A stretch of DNA of 64,000 bases from Methylocella sp. (GTDB taxonomy: Bacteria > Pseudomonadota > Alphaproteobacteria > Rhizobiales > Beijerinckiaceae). Under the pieces are notes generated by a model. That model saw only the letters and a list, made by a program, of their open reading frames with translations. It ran no database searches and was not told the origin of the DNA. The stretch lies in the NCBI GenBank assembly GCA_037200525.1, contig JBBCGG010000001.1, forward strand, positions 3,650,501 to 3,714,500, read 5' to 3'. Shown in pieces: positions 44,601-52,179 of this stretch. Numbering within the stretch: the first letter of the stretch is position 1; each line of letters begins with the position of its first letter. The position numbers and the translations under genes are program-made.

Positions 44601-46105
44601 ACATTGGGTTGCGGCCCTTCCGCAAAAACCTCGCCTATTTCGGCGTCGATCTTGATCATCTCATCCTTGCTCAATCGGACAAAGCGCATGAGCTTTTCCG
44701 GCAAGTGATGCAGCTTTTTGCGGAAGGTGAATTTTCGCCGTTGCCCTATCGCAGTTTTCCGGCGCGCGAATTCATCGATGCGATGCGGCTGATGCAGCAG
44801 TCGGGACATATCGGCAAGATCGTCATTACGCCGCCTGAGGAAGGTGAAATCCGGATTCCGCCGCACAACCAATTCAAGGTTGCGCCGGATAAAACGCATC
44901 TGATCACCGGCGGCTTTAGCGGTTTTGGCTTGGCGACCGCGCGCTGGCTTGTCGCGCGCGGCGCGCGTCACCTCGCGCTGGTAGGACGCAGCGGCGCGGC
45001 GAGCGCCGAGGCGGTCCAAGCTCTCGACGATTTTAAAGCCGCGGGCGTCAATGTTCACGCCGCATCGCTCGACGTCGCCGATGGCGGCGCGGTCAAGGCG
45101 CTTTTTCAAACGATTGGCCGCACAAACGCTCCTCTCGGCGGCGTGATCCATGCTGCGATGGTGTTGGATGATGCAGTGATCGCCAACCTCGACGCCGAGC
45201 GGTTGAAAAATGTGTTGCTGCCGAAAGTCGCCGGCGCCGAGCATCTGGATCGCCTTAGCCGCGATTTGCAGCTCGACTATTTTGTCTTGTTCTCCTCCGC
45301 GACCACGATGATTGGCAATCCAGGCCAGGGCGCCTACGTCGCCGCCAACGGCTTTCTCGAAGGGTTGGCGCGGCAACGAAGAGCGGCGGGCAAGCCGGCG
45401 CTCGCGGTGGCCTGGGGCGGGATTGATGACGTTGGTCTCTTGGCGCGCAACCGTTCGCTCAAAGATGCTCTGGCCAGCCGGGTCGGGGTCAAGAATATGA
45501 GCGCTCTTCATGCGCTGAACCTCATGGGCGAGGCTTTATCTCGTCCCGGCGGAAGCCCCGAGGAAGCTGTGCTGGTCATCGCCGAGATGAACTGGACCAC
45601 AGCGCGGGAACATCTGCCGCTGCTTCAGTCGCCGACCTACGCCGAGCTCATTCGCGAGGGGGCCGCTGCGGAAGCCGACAAGCGCGAAAAGATCGAGATC
45701 AGCGCGCTGATTGCGACGCGCGCGCCGGAAGACGTGCGTAAAGTCATCGTCAACGTGATCGCCGAGGAGATCGCGCGCATCTTGCGTCTGCCGGTCGAGA
45801 ATCTGAGCCGCAGCAAGCCGCTTTCCGAAATCGGCCTCGATTCCCTAATGGCGGTCGAATTGGGAATCAGCCTTGAGGAGCGCCTGACGCTTGAGGCGCC
45901 GCTCTCGACCTCGGCGAGCGGCTTCAACGTCGGGGAGCTGGCCGACCATATTCTCGGCCTCAGCGCCAACGCGACAAACGAGGAGGCCTCCGTTGCGCAA
46001 AATCTCGCGGAGCGCCATCTCGGCAAAGGCGTCGCCGCGACCATGGCGACCCTGACCGCCGTTGTCGAAGAGAAGAGCCGCGATCTGACGCAGATTCTGC
46101 GGTAA
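38642..46105 (+). CDS. Reducing type I polyketide synthase, KS-AT-DH-(MT)-ER-KR-ACP
   Basis: 2487 residues, one full reducing module. KS: active Cys184 in DTACSSSL, His319 (EAHGTGT) and His357 (NIGHTEP). AT: Ser633 in GHSMGE. DH: His933 in DHRIDGQVLLPG and Asp1092 in LDSCFHG. The stretch ~1290-1480 has a methyltransferase outline, but motif I reads LQIGHGPLS, so it is probably inactive. ER: NADPH site GGAGGVGLAALQIA at ~1888. KR: TGGFSGFGLA at ~2089 and Tyr2232. ACP: Ser2401 in GLDSLMAVEL. The last ~60 residues have no thioesterase or reductase. It would iterate to make a saturated long acyl chain, probably handed to the alpha-oxoamine synthase at 49479. Confidence 0.93.
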   Translation: MTKSEGVRLSPATSEIAIIGRACRLPGADSAKELWDLLAAGKCTVSRIPSDRWSLERLGHPRPKERGRSYSWAAGVLDDAFGFDPAVFGISPREAEQMDPQQRLLLELTFEAMEDAGLAPSSFAGSQTGVFIGGSSLDYGNLRLHDPAAADAYFATGNTLAVLSNRISYVFDLHGPSFTIDTACSSSLVALDAAVAAIQSGRIDTAIVGGANTLVSPFGFISFSQATMLSPTGLCQAFSAKADGYVRAEGGVVLVLRALNRAQANADRIHASIVASGVNSDGRTSGISLPSKAHQIALLERVYGNSGVDPNDVAFVEAHGTGTRVGDPAEAGAIGEVLGQRRSLPLPIGSIKTNIGHTEPASGLAGAMKAMLALEHDEFPRTLHCDELNPDIAFDDLNLSVCADPAALPRDGRIRYVGVSSFGFGGTNAHVILADPPSTKRREPSRGASRAPQFLMLSAQSQDALADLARRYSSRLAGLDPEPFQRVAAATGRRRERHSERLVIPLTTQKAAIEALDKAADKIVDPSDALVGTAIERTGPVAFVFSGNGSQWPGMGQRAYEANAVFRNRFDAIDAIFSKLAGWSLAKIMFDHDIAALLHKTSIAQPLVFAIQAATARCLIKLGLAPSMVLGHSMGEVAAAETAGVLDLESAVRVIYFRSHHQELVRDAGGLAVVFGAREITEALVADIPGLAIAAHNSPRNFTVSGPDSALDQLSKAARTHKARIRRLDLAYPFHNHLMAPVEGPLCADLAGLRPKRAEISFISTVDAEVLSGAELDAHYWWRNVREPVHFMEGVKMAALRGACVFVKIGPGGTLVADIKETADSIGAAIAAFSVHHQKPVSGDPFLRAVGEALASGAEVDAGIAFGDDPGPVENLPAYPWQRKNYRVGESSETTGLLTPRAWHPLIGARVAADALEWQAQVDPFLTPALGDHRIDGQVLLPGAAFAEMALAVARDWLGAQQAAISDLEILQPMIFPANASREILCRATPMTGTIEIMSRPRLSNTPYVLHAKAKLIQKQGQLAPAPAVPQSYGKTVSGADLYARALQSGLQFGPAFRQVAAAELVGETTIVVDLATAEADARYGLDPARLDSCFHGLILLFAGQSRASRTAAYLPVYFGEIRLEQPGAAIAQARIDIKRCDERAIIADFTLVDAKGALIARLQGARYQAMRAHAMGDLSSHSVAQSFTLADEPTATPRDLPLTPKLLASAATQEMASGAERSLPADLILIEGWATAAAYRLASALAVDDRVDLDQLIASGRFPAAHGAWLTNLLAALEQSGLARSDGEAFVLSGDPDLPDPNEILQSFAADYPRRSAELLLAARTGAVMEALARGETEIASMSESAIESFEVGSLTVVAAADLLAELFYRLSDQWPVDRALRILQIGHGPLSSHAVGLAARHGARLTIFEPDQRRLERARLAFAREARIAFADNLDAIANGGFDLVIAADALHRIASGAAPLARIAETIAPDGLIAAIEPEFSLFRDLVFGLRESGSTGSELRRGSVVSLSDRSAQLQSAGLRALVAEPIMTGAGPALLLAGQKPAMARRRSGPSKALIVSGKDSQTLETAGALAGRLEAFGVDCAVTEASALDQRISTDAIIFLAGAARPGETSVDHLASLCLALKNCAERLGKHRAQFWIVSAGLLRGGAKEVDPVETGFRSFTRSFANEFQAHDVRRIDLAPGLPAPIKAERLADVILSGTTETDIIVDSRTTRVMRLHAHDNAHMPMHWSPAAASRLEKGDGSGLDRIRWIPIDRRPPGPGEVEIAVAASGLNFRDVMWGLSVLPDEMLEEGFAGPTLGLECAGHVVAVGRGVERLKAGDAVVAFAGGAFASHVTVQASLASPIPAGLSLQAATTIPVAFLTAYYALMTCARLEPGEWVLIHGGAGGVGLAALQIARWRGARVIATAGSVEKRNLVEALGAEYVFDGRSGNFVDEVRRVTGKGVAVVLNSLSGEAMERSIGLLEPFGRFVELGKRDYLSNTHIGLRPFRKNLAYFGVDLDHLILAQSDKAHELFRQVMQLFAEGEFSPLPYRSFPAREFIDAMRLMQQSGHIGKIVITPPEEGEIRIPPHNQFKVAPDKTHLITGGFSGFGLATARWLVARGARHLALVGRSGAASAEAVQALDDFKAAGVNVHAASLDVADGGAVKALFQTIGRTNAPLGGVIHAAMVLDDAVIANLDAERLKNVLLPKVAGAEHLDRLSRDLQLDYFVLFSSATTMIGNPGQGAYVAANGFLEGLARQRRAAGKPALAVAWGGIDDVGLLARNRSLKDALASRVGVKNMSALHALNLMGEALSRPGGSPEEAVLVIAEMNWTTAREHLPLLQSPTYAELIREGAAAEADKREKIEISALIATRAPEDVRKVIVNVIAEEIARILRLPVENLSRSKPLSEIGLDSLMAVELGISLEERLTLEAPLSTSASGFNVGELADHILGLSANATNEEASVAQNLAERHLGKGVAATMATLTAVVEEKSRDLTQILR

Positions 46106-46148
46106 ATCAAGGCTAAAGCCGTTTTCTCGGTCCGCGTTCCAGGCCCCC

Positions 46149-47441
46149 ATGGTTCTCCCCGTCGCCTATGACATTACGAGACTGGCGACGCGGGTCTTGA
46201 ACCGGACGCCGAATGGCATCGACCGAATCGACTTCGCTTTTGCGCGCCATTTTCTCGACTCCGCGCCGCGCGAAAAATCGGCGATCATGATCACGCTGCA
46301 AGGGCAGCGCGTGATCGCGGAGATGGCGGCGCGGGATGTCGTGGATGGAATTTCCATCCATTGGGGCGAAGATGAAAAACCAGATTTCGATGAAAGTTAC
46401 CGTCGGATTGTCGCCTGGATCAGCGGCGGAGCAACGGAGTTCGAGGGCCTGCAGCGCCTGGAGCGGGGACGCTCGGGACAGGCGGCCGGCCTCGCGCGAT
46501 GGATTCGGCGGCATGGATTTCCGATAGGACGCTCGCCGGTCGCCGCATTGCCCAAGGGAGCGCGATACCTCAACGTCAGTCAGTTTCCGCTCTGGATGCC
46601 GAGTTATTTTCGTTGGCTAAAGCAGCGGCCCGACGTCAAAGGCGTGTTCTTCATTCACGACCTTTTGCCGATCGAAAACCCGGAGTATTTTCGCAAGGCC
46701 GAGTATGAGCGGCATTTGCGCCGCCTCGCCAATGTCGCAGAGTTCGGCGCGGCGGCGATCGTGACGACGAAAGTGGTCGAAGATGCCTTGAGGCGACATT
46801 TGACGCCGCTTGGCCGCGCCGACATGCCGATCCTGGTTGCGCCGATTCCCGTAGCGCCGATTTTCGCGCAGCGCAGCCCGGTTGATGCGGGCTTGGTCGA
46901 CCGCCCCTATTTCATAGTCTGCGGCACTATCGAGCCGCGCAAAAATCATCTCATGCTTCTTCACGTCTGGCGCGAACTGGTGCGCCGCGACGGTGCCTTA
47001 GCGCCAAAGCTGATCTTGATCGGCAGCCGGGGATGGGAAAACGAGAATGTCGTCGACCTGCTCGAACGATGCGGGGCGATCAAAAACCATGTCATTGAGG
47101 TCTCGGGTCTTTCGACGCCGAGTCTGAAGGCGCTGCTCGACGGAGCGCGCGCCCTGCTCATGCCCTCCTTTGCAGAAGGATATGGCCTGCCCGTCGCCGA
47201 GGCCTTGGCTGCGCATGTGCCGGTGATAGCTTCGGATATTCCGGTTTTCCGCGAGAGCGGCGGCGACCGGATTGTCGCCGTGAGCCCGATCGACGGGGAG
47301 AAATGGCTGGAAACGATCCGGGCTTTCACGCCGGCGAATTCGCCCGAGCGCCTTCAAGTCATGGCGAAAATCAAATTAAGCCATGCGCCGACTTGGGAGA
47401 GCTATTTTGCTGCGATCGAGGCGTTTCTTGAAAGCTTATAG
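46149..47441 (+). CDS. GT4 family glycosyltransferase
   Basis: 430 residues from the ATG at 46149, 43 bases after the PKS. GT-B enzyme with VAYDITRLATRVLNRTPNGI at the start, FFIHDLLPIENPEYFRKAEY, FIVCGTIEPRKNHLMLLHVW at the C-terminal domain entry, and PSFAEGYGLPVAEALA (E-x7-E donor-binding motif). It resembles mannosyltransferase-type GT4 enzymes. It probably glycosylates the PKS-derived lipid. The 3' end overlaps the convergent CDP-alcohol phosphatidyltransferase gene by 71 bases. Confidence 0.86.
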   Translation: MVLPVAYDITRLATRVLNRTPNGIDRIDFAFARHFLDSAPREKSAIMITLQGQRVIAEMAARDVVDGISIHWGEDEKPDFDESYRRIVAWISGGATEFEGLQRLERGRSGQAAGLARWIRRHGFPIGRSPVAALPKGARYLNVSQFPLWMPSYFRWLKQRPDVKGVFFIHDLLPIENPEYFRKAEYERHLRRLANVAEFGAAAIVTTKVVEDALRRHLTPLGRADMPILVAPIPVAPIFAQRSPVDAGLVDRPYFIVCGTIEPRKNHLMLLHVWRELVRRDGALAPKLILIGSRGWENENVVDLLERCGAIKNHVIEVSGLSTPSLKALLDGARALLMPSFAEGYGLPVAEALAAHVPVIASDIPVFRESGGDRIVAVSPIDGEKWLETIRAFTPANSPERLQVMAKIKLSHAPTWESYFAAIEAFLESL

Positions 47442-48195
47442 GCGCAAATCGAGCCGGCGCTTCGACTGCCTGATGCTCCTCGCGACGTAATCTATGCGCG
47501 ATTTTCACTGTATTGATGACGAATAAGGAAACAAAGATCAGTCCAACAAGACAAAAAACCAGATCATAGGCCGAAAAATTCTGACCAAAGATCGAGATCT
47601 TTGACGGGCCCGACATGAACATCCAGAAATTAATGAGAATGAGGCCAACGCGCAGCTCGGTTGGCCCAAGCGCCAGAAACGACAACTGAAAACTGCCGGA
47701 CACGTGATTGTACAAAAACACGTACATGCAAAGCATGAAATAGCCGATGAGAACAAACAGCGCCACATCGAGACGCATATAGGCGGAAAATCCCAAGCCT
47801 ACCAAGATCAGCAGATTGCAGAGCGCATCGACCGAGTGATCCAGGAAATAACCGTAGCGCGGTCGCTCGGCGCGACGGAAACGAGCGAGACTTCCATCAA
47901 GCGAGTCGCCAAACCAATGGACCAGGAAGCCGAACGTCGCCAACCAAAAAAAAACCGGATCGAACCGGCTTCCTACGTAACCCGCCAGAACGATCGCGGC
48001 GCCCAGCACTCCGATCGCCGTCAGTCGATCAGGGGTCACCGCGCGCGGCATTCGCGTGCAGAGCCAGTTGAGAATAGCGCGCTCGCCGCGCGCTAGAATA
48101 TTTGTTTGGACGCGAATTGTCGCTTGCGTCTTAACTCTTGATACGGTCTCGTGCCCGAAACTGATGGATTGCGTCAAAGCCCCGCCCCCGAACAA
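47371..48195 (-). CDS. CDP-alcohol phosphatidyltransferase family protein
   Basis: 274 residues. The family signature is present: DSLDGSLAR, then nine residues, then GYFLDHSVD (DxxDG-xx-AR, G-xxx-D-xxx-D), with the Asp residues binding the metal. About six membrane segments follow, for example YFMLCMYVFLYNHVSG and AYDLVFCLVGLIFVSLFV. These enzymes exchange CMP of a CDP-alcohol for a hydroxyl acceptor at the inner membrane. Here it may add a phospho-alcohol head group to the PKS-derived lipid, or make an ordinary phospholipid. The spacer before G is nine residues rather than the usual eight. It ends inside the convergent GT4 gene. Confidence 0.87.
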   Translation of the reverse strand: MFGGGALTQSISFGHETVSRVKTQATIRVQTNILARGERAILNWLCTRMPRAVTPDRLTAIGVLGAAIVLAGYVGSRFDPVFFWLATFGFLVHWFGDSLDGSLARFRRAERPRYGYFLDHSVDALCNLLILVGLGFSAYMRLDVALFVLIGYFMLCMYVFLYNHVSGSFQLSFLALGPTELRVGLILINFWMFMSGPSKISIFGQNFSAYDLVFCLVGLIFVSLFVINTVKIAHRLRREEHQAVEAPARFAPISFQETPRSQQNSSPKSAHGLI

Positions 48196-48289
48196 CGCCA
48201 GATTATATTAGTCGCAGCAAAACCCCTCGCGACCAACCATCAAAATCCACGTAAAAAGAAATAATCCGACACTGTGTCAAAAAAGCGCC

Positions 48290-49477
48290 ATGTCCATTGC
48301 ACTCGCCATAATTTTTATGATTTGGATCGCGATCGAAGTCGTGAGCACGCTCTCGGCTTGGCGTTATACATGGGGACTTCCGCGCCCGGAAATTCCAGGC
48401 CGCACGCCGAGCGTCGCCATCCTCGTCGCCATCAAAAACTCATCGGCGTTGACGCGCGATTTTTTGGCTCGATTGCGCAGCCAAGCCTATCCAGGCTACC
48501 GAATCATCGCTGCGGTCGAATCAGAGGCTGATCCGGCGTTTTCGCTTCTTCGCGAGGCGGCCGGCGAGCCGGGAGCCGATATCGTCGCGATTGTCGCCGG
48601 GCCTGTCGATCACGGCGGCCAGAAGGTCTGGAACCTTCTCGCCGCTCTCACAGCGATTAAAAGCGAAGATGAAATCATCGTCTTCACCGACGCGGACACT
48701 TTGCCATCGCCAGCATGGCTCGCCCGGCTGGTCTCCGCCCTCACCGACGCCGGCCACGACGCGGTGACCGGATATCGCTGGATGATTCCGACCGACCAGC
48801 GACTGAGTTCGGCCGTCGTCGCGGCGGCGAACGCCTCGATCGTGACATTGCCCCGCATCCCAGAGGTCATCAATTTGTGCTGGGGCGGCACGACCGCGGT
48901 CCGGCGCGAAACGCTGGAGCGAATCGACATCGCCAAATATTGGCGCGGCGCAATCAGCGACGATTTGCAGATGACGCGGGCTCTCAACGCGGCCGGCTGC
49001 GCCATTTTTTCGCCGCGCCAAAGCCTTCTTTTGTCGCCCATCGCCATGGATTGGAGGGAGGCGCTCGCCTTTGGGCAGCGCCAATATCGCCTGATGTTGA
49101 CGCATGCGCCGGCGCTTTGGTTTTTTGCGGCGGCGGTGACATTGCTGCCTTTCCTCGCCGCCTGCCTCGCCATAATTCTCGCGCTGCAAGCGCAAGTGGC
49201 GGCCATCGTCGCGTTGGCGTTATCGATCGGCCTCGGCGAGCTCCGCTTCCTCAATCGCCGCCGGATTGTGCGCTCGCTATGGCCCGAAACGATCGGCGCA
49301 AACCTCGCCCTGTATTGGCGCGTCGAGCGATTCATGCGGCCCCTGTGGTGGAGTTTTCACCTCATTTGCATTTTCGCGGCGCTTGGCTCGCGACGCATTC
49401 GCTGGGCGGGAATCAATTATCTGATTCGCGGTCCGCAGGATGTCGAGGTTCTCGGCCGCAATTCCGAGCCAAGCTAG
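48290..49477 (+). CDS. GT2 glycosyltransferase, ceramide glucosyltransferase (GT21)-like
   Basis: 395 residues. An N-terminal membrane anchor (ALAIIFMIWIAIEVVSTLSA) precedes a GT-A domain: VAILVAIKN, TDAD at 133-136, WGGTTAVRRETLERI, SDD at ~223 and FGQRQYRL at ~262, a variant of the (Q/R)xxRW motif. Hydrophobic segments follow (ALWFFAAAVTLLPFLAACLA and on). The layout fits membrane-bound ceramide glucosyltransferase-like or HpnI-like enzymes, which glycosylate a lipid on the cytoplasmic face. Given the neighbouring alpha-oxoamine synthase, a sphingoid- or ceramide-like acceptor is plausible. It is tail-to-tail with that gene with one base between them. Confidence 0.86.
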   Translation: MSIALAIIFMIWIAIEVVSTLSAWRYTWGLPRPEIPGRTPSVAILVAIKNSSALTRDFLARLRSQAYPGYRIIAAVESEADPAFSLLREAAGEPGADIVAIVAGPVDHGGQKVWNLLAALTAIKSEDEIIVFTDADTLPSPAWLARLVSALTDAGHDAVTGYRWMIPTDQRLSSAVVAAANASIVTLPRIPEVINLCWGGTTAVRRETLERIDIAKYWRGAISDDLQMTRALNAAGCAIFSPRQSLLLSPIAMDWREALAFGQRQYRLMLTHAPALWFFAAAVTLLPFLAACLAIILALQAQVAAIVALALSIGLGELRFLNRRRIVRSLWPETIGANLALYWRVERFMRPLWWSFHLICIFAALGSRRIRWAGINYLIRGPQDVEVLGRNSEPS

Positions 49478-49478
49478 C

Positions 49479-50864
49479 TCAGGCTCCATCGCCTTTGGCC
49501 AACCCCGGCATGTTGCGAAGAAATTCGATCTCGCTGATTTCTTTCAGAGAGTCGGCAATCGCGGCTATTGTCGCATGGATTTGCTCGGGACTGTGTTCGG
49601 AGGTCACGAAGAAGCGTAGTCGCGCGGCGCGCTCTGGCACTGCCGGATGGATGATCGGCTGGACGTTGACGCCGCGCTCGAACAGCTTCTGGCTGAGGGC
49701 GACTGCAGACACTGAATTGCCGACGAGAACGGGAATGATCGCAAGGCCGGCGCTGGTCCCTGTGTTCAATCCTTGCGCCTCGGCGGCGTCGAGAAACAAG
49801 CTGCCGACCTGCCGCAGGCGTTCAACCCGCTCCGGCTCGCGGCGCATGATCGCGAGTGCCGCTGCGGCGGCGGCGGCCAATGGCGGCGACAGGCCAACGG
49901 AATAGACAAATCCGCCCGACATGCATTTCAGATATTCGACGAGCGCCGTCGAGCCGGCGATGAACCCGCCGCACCCGGCCAGCGTCTTGGAGAGCGTCCC
50001 CATCCAGATGTCGACGTCGTGCGGATCCGTTCCGGCATGTTCAAACAACCCATGGCCTTTGGCGCCGAGCACGCCCAAACCATGCGCATCGTCGACCATC
50101 AGCCACGCGTTGTGTTGCTGCTTGATCTCGACGAGACGCGCGAGATCCGGGATATCCCCATCCATGCTGTAGAGACCTTCAACGACGATCAAAGCTCGCT
50201 CGAACTGATCGCGCATTGAGGCGAGAAGCGCATCCAGCCCATCCAGATCATTGTGCGCGAAACTTCGTCGTTCGGCGCGCGAGAGGGTCGCGCCCATGAC
50301 GATGCTATTATGGGCGAGGCTATCGTGGACAATGAGATCCTTGGGCCCAAGGAGGGCGCCGATGGTTGAAACATTCGTGGCGTGGCCGCTGACGAAGGCG
50401 ACGCAATCTTCCTGCTCATAATGCTCGGCCAATGCCTGCTCGAGCGTGCGGTGCCCCGGCCGTTCTCCCGCGACGACGCGGCTCGCGGACGCCGAAACGC
50501 CAAATTCGTCAATAGCTGAACGGGCGGCGGTTCGAACTTCGGGATGCTGGTTCAGCCCCAGATAATCGTAGGAGGAGAAATTGATGAGTCGCCGGCCCCC
50601 GATCAAAGTGGTTGCGCCGGCTCCGGTCTCGTGCAACCGGAAAAACGGATTGTCGAGACCGACGACGGCGGCCATCGATCTTTGAAGCCTTAGCTCCTGG
50701 TAGCCCGGCAGATTCTGGAAATCCATCAAACCATCGCGCGAACGCTTGACTGGCGCTTGCGGGGACGGGGCCTTGACCGGATGGGCGCCAAGACGGTTCA
50801 AAACGAGTTTGTCGAGCCTTTGCCGACCCTCTTCGTCCAAGCCGGGTCGATTGCGAGGCTTCAT
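49479..50864 (-). CDS. Alpha-oxoamine synthase (AONS/serine palmitoyltransferase family)
   Basis: 461 residues from the ATG at 50864 with AGGA upstream; a TTG at 50885 would add seven. PLP-dependent fold type I: SGHATNVSTIGALLG, VDDAHGLGVLGAKGHGLFEH and the PLP lysine in TLSKTLAGCGGF (~293). It carries an N-terminal extension of ~60 residues beyond the usual ~395-residue enzymes. The family condenses an amino acid with an acyl thioester and loses CO2, giving an alpha-amino ketone. Beside a PKS without a release domain, the likely substrate is the ACP-bound polyketide, as for fungal Fum8. Alternatives are an ordinary serine palmitoyltransferase or AONS. The amino acid cannot be read from the sequence. 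Confidence 0.86.
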   Translation of the reverse strand: MKPRNRPGLDEEGRQRLDKLVLNRLGAHPVKAPSPQAPVKRSRDGLMDFQNLPGYQELRLQRSMAAVVGLDNPFFRLHETGAGATTLIGGRRLINFSSYDYLGLNQHPEVRTAARSAIDEFGVSASASRVVAGERPGHRTLEQALAEHYEQEDCVAFVSGHATNVSTIGALLGPKDLIVHDSLAHNSIVMGATLSRAERRSFAHNDLDGLDALLASMRDQFERALIVVEGLYSMDGDIPDLARLVEIKQQHNAWLMVDDAHGLGVLGAKGHGLFEHAGTDPHDVDIWMGTLSKTLAGCGGFIAGSTALVEYLKCMSGGFVYSVGLSPPLAAAAAAALAIMRREPERVERLRQVGSLFLDAAEAQGLNTGTSAGLAIIPVLVGNSVSAVALSQKLFERGVNVQPIIHPAVPERAARLRFFVTSEHSPEQIHATIAAIADSLKEISEIEFLRNMPGLAKGDGA

Positions 50865-51115
50865 GTTAATATCCTGCACGCTCAATAGGTTGCAATAATT
50901 TACTGCCGCGAGGTCTCGCGTCTTTCTTAATCGAAGAGCGCAGCGTCCGTTCCAGCGAGAGTAGCCTGCTTAGACCATTCGGCTGCGAGCGTCCATTTCG
51001 GGGAAACCTCGCCGGGCGAACGAATGCGCTGGACCGGAGCCATAGCGTTGATGCAGAAAGGCGTACGCGGGGCCAAAGCGAAAATTTCCAGAACGCTCCT
51101 CGGATAGCAGGCGCA

Positions 51116-52084
51116 GTGTCGAATGTCTCCCATTCCCCCATCGCAGATTCCGCCGTCGCAATTCCCCCTTGCCCGATCACTGGCGAGCCGGCGGTCGCCC
51201 TCGCCCAGACGGTGCGCTGCGAGTTCCTTGCGCGGTTGTGGGAGATAGAATTCAAAGTCAACGCACGTCCGAGTTTTGGCGGCGCCTCGCATCTGTCTCT
51301 TTGGCGATCTCCGACCGGCCTCTTATTCTTTTCTCCGGCTCTCGTCGGCGACGCCGACTTCTACAAAACATTCTACAAAACATTAGGCCCTAAACTATTC
51401 CCGCGGGAAGATCGTCCGCGTGCGGAATTTTTAGCAGCCGCCCGACATATAGAAGATGGCGCGCGGGTTCTCGACGTTGGCTGCGGCTTTGGCGGATTCC
51501 GTCCGTTTGTCCGTCACGCGAACTATCTGGGCCTTGACCCCCATTTCGCCGGAGAGGAAGTCGATTGGGCGCGTTCCGAAAGTCTGGCCGAACATCTTAC
51601 TGAGAATCGAGGCGCCTATGACGCGGTCTGCGCCTTCCAGGTCATCGAGCATGTCGCAAAGCCCGCCCAGCTCTTCGCGGAGATGGCGGCTGCGGCAAAG
51701 CCCGGCGGGCGCGTGATCATCGGCGTTCCCCATGTGCCGTCCGCGATGGCCCGCATCCCCAATTTTCTGCTCAACGCGCCGCCGCACCATCTGACCTGGT
51801 GGAGCAAACAGGCGCTCCAAGCGCTAGCGCAGCGGGAAGGCCTGATCGTCGAGACGATCCAGCAGGTCGCCTGGTCAAAACTAGATAGTCTTGTCTATTG
51901 GATCGAGCGCTGCTCTGTCGTGCGGTGCAAGGATGTCTACTTCAAACATGCCTGGACGTGGCATTTCTCCGCGTTGAGCGGCCTCGCGCTCGGTTATCTG
52001 ATGGACAAGTTTTTGGGACCGCCGAAGCGAATCGTCGACGAAGGCAGCGGTCTTCTACTGGTCGCGCGGAAGCCGCCGGTCTGA
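51116..52084 (+). CDS. Class I SAM-dependent methyltransferase
   Basis: 322 residues from a GTG at 51116 with AGG upstream. It begins with a Cys-containing segment (IPPCPITGEPA) reminiscent of the zinc-ribbon lead-in of some C-methyltransferases, then WRSPTGLLFFSPAL. Motif I is RVLDVGCGFGGFRPFVRHAN. AVCAFQVIEHVAKPAQLFAE and AAKPGGRVIIGVPHVPSAM are the later motifs. It probably O- or N-methylates an intermediate of the lipid or glycan. It is divergent from the alpha-oxoamine synthase gene across 251 bases and is the last gene of the lipid cluster. Confidence 0.82.
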   Translation: MSNVSHSPIADSAVAIPPCPITGEPAVALAQTVRCEFLARLWEIEFKVNARPSFGGASHLSLWRSPTGLLFFSPALVGDADFYKTFYKTLGPKLFPREDRPRAEFLAAARHIEDGARVLDVGCGFGGFRPFVRHANYLGLDPHFAGEEVDWARSESLAEHLTENRGAYDAVCAFQVIEHVAKPAQLFAEMAAAAKPGGRVIIGVPHVPSAMARIPNFLLNAPPHHLTWWSKQALQALAQREGLIVETIQQVAWSKLDSLVYWIERCSVVRCKDVYFKHAWTWHFSALSGLALGYLMDKFLGPPKRIVDEGSGLLLVARKPPV

Positions 52085-52179
52085 GCCGGTCCCTTCCCTG
52101 GAGGCGAGCCGGGCTCTTTACCCCGGCCTCGCACGGCTAATCTTTCTTCGTAAATTCTCAGGCTAGGAGATTGGAAACG

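Noticed and set aside
44588-45511. 307-codon open frame on the minus strand
   Set aside because: Opposite the ER and KR domains of the PKS.
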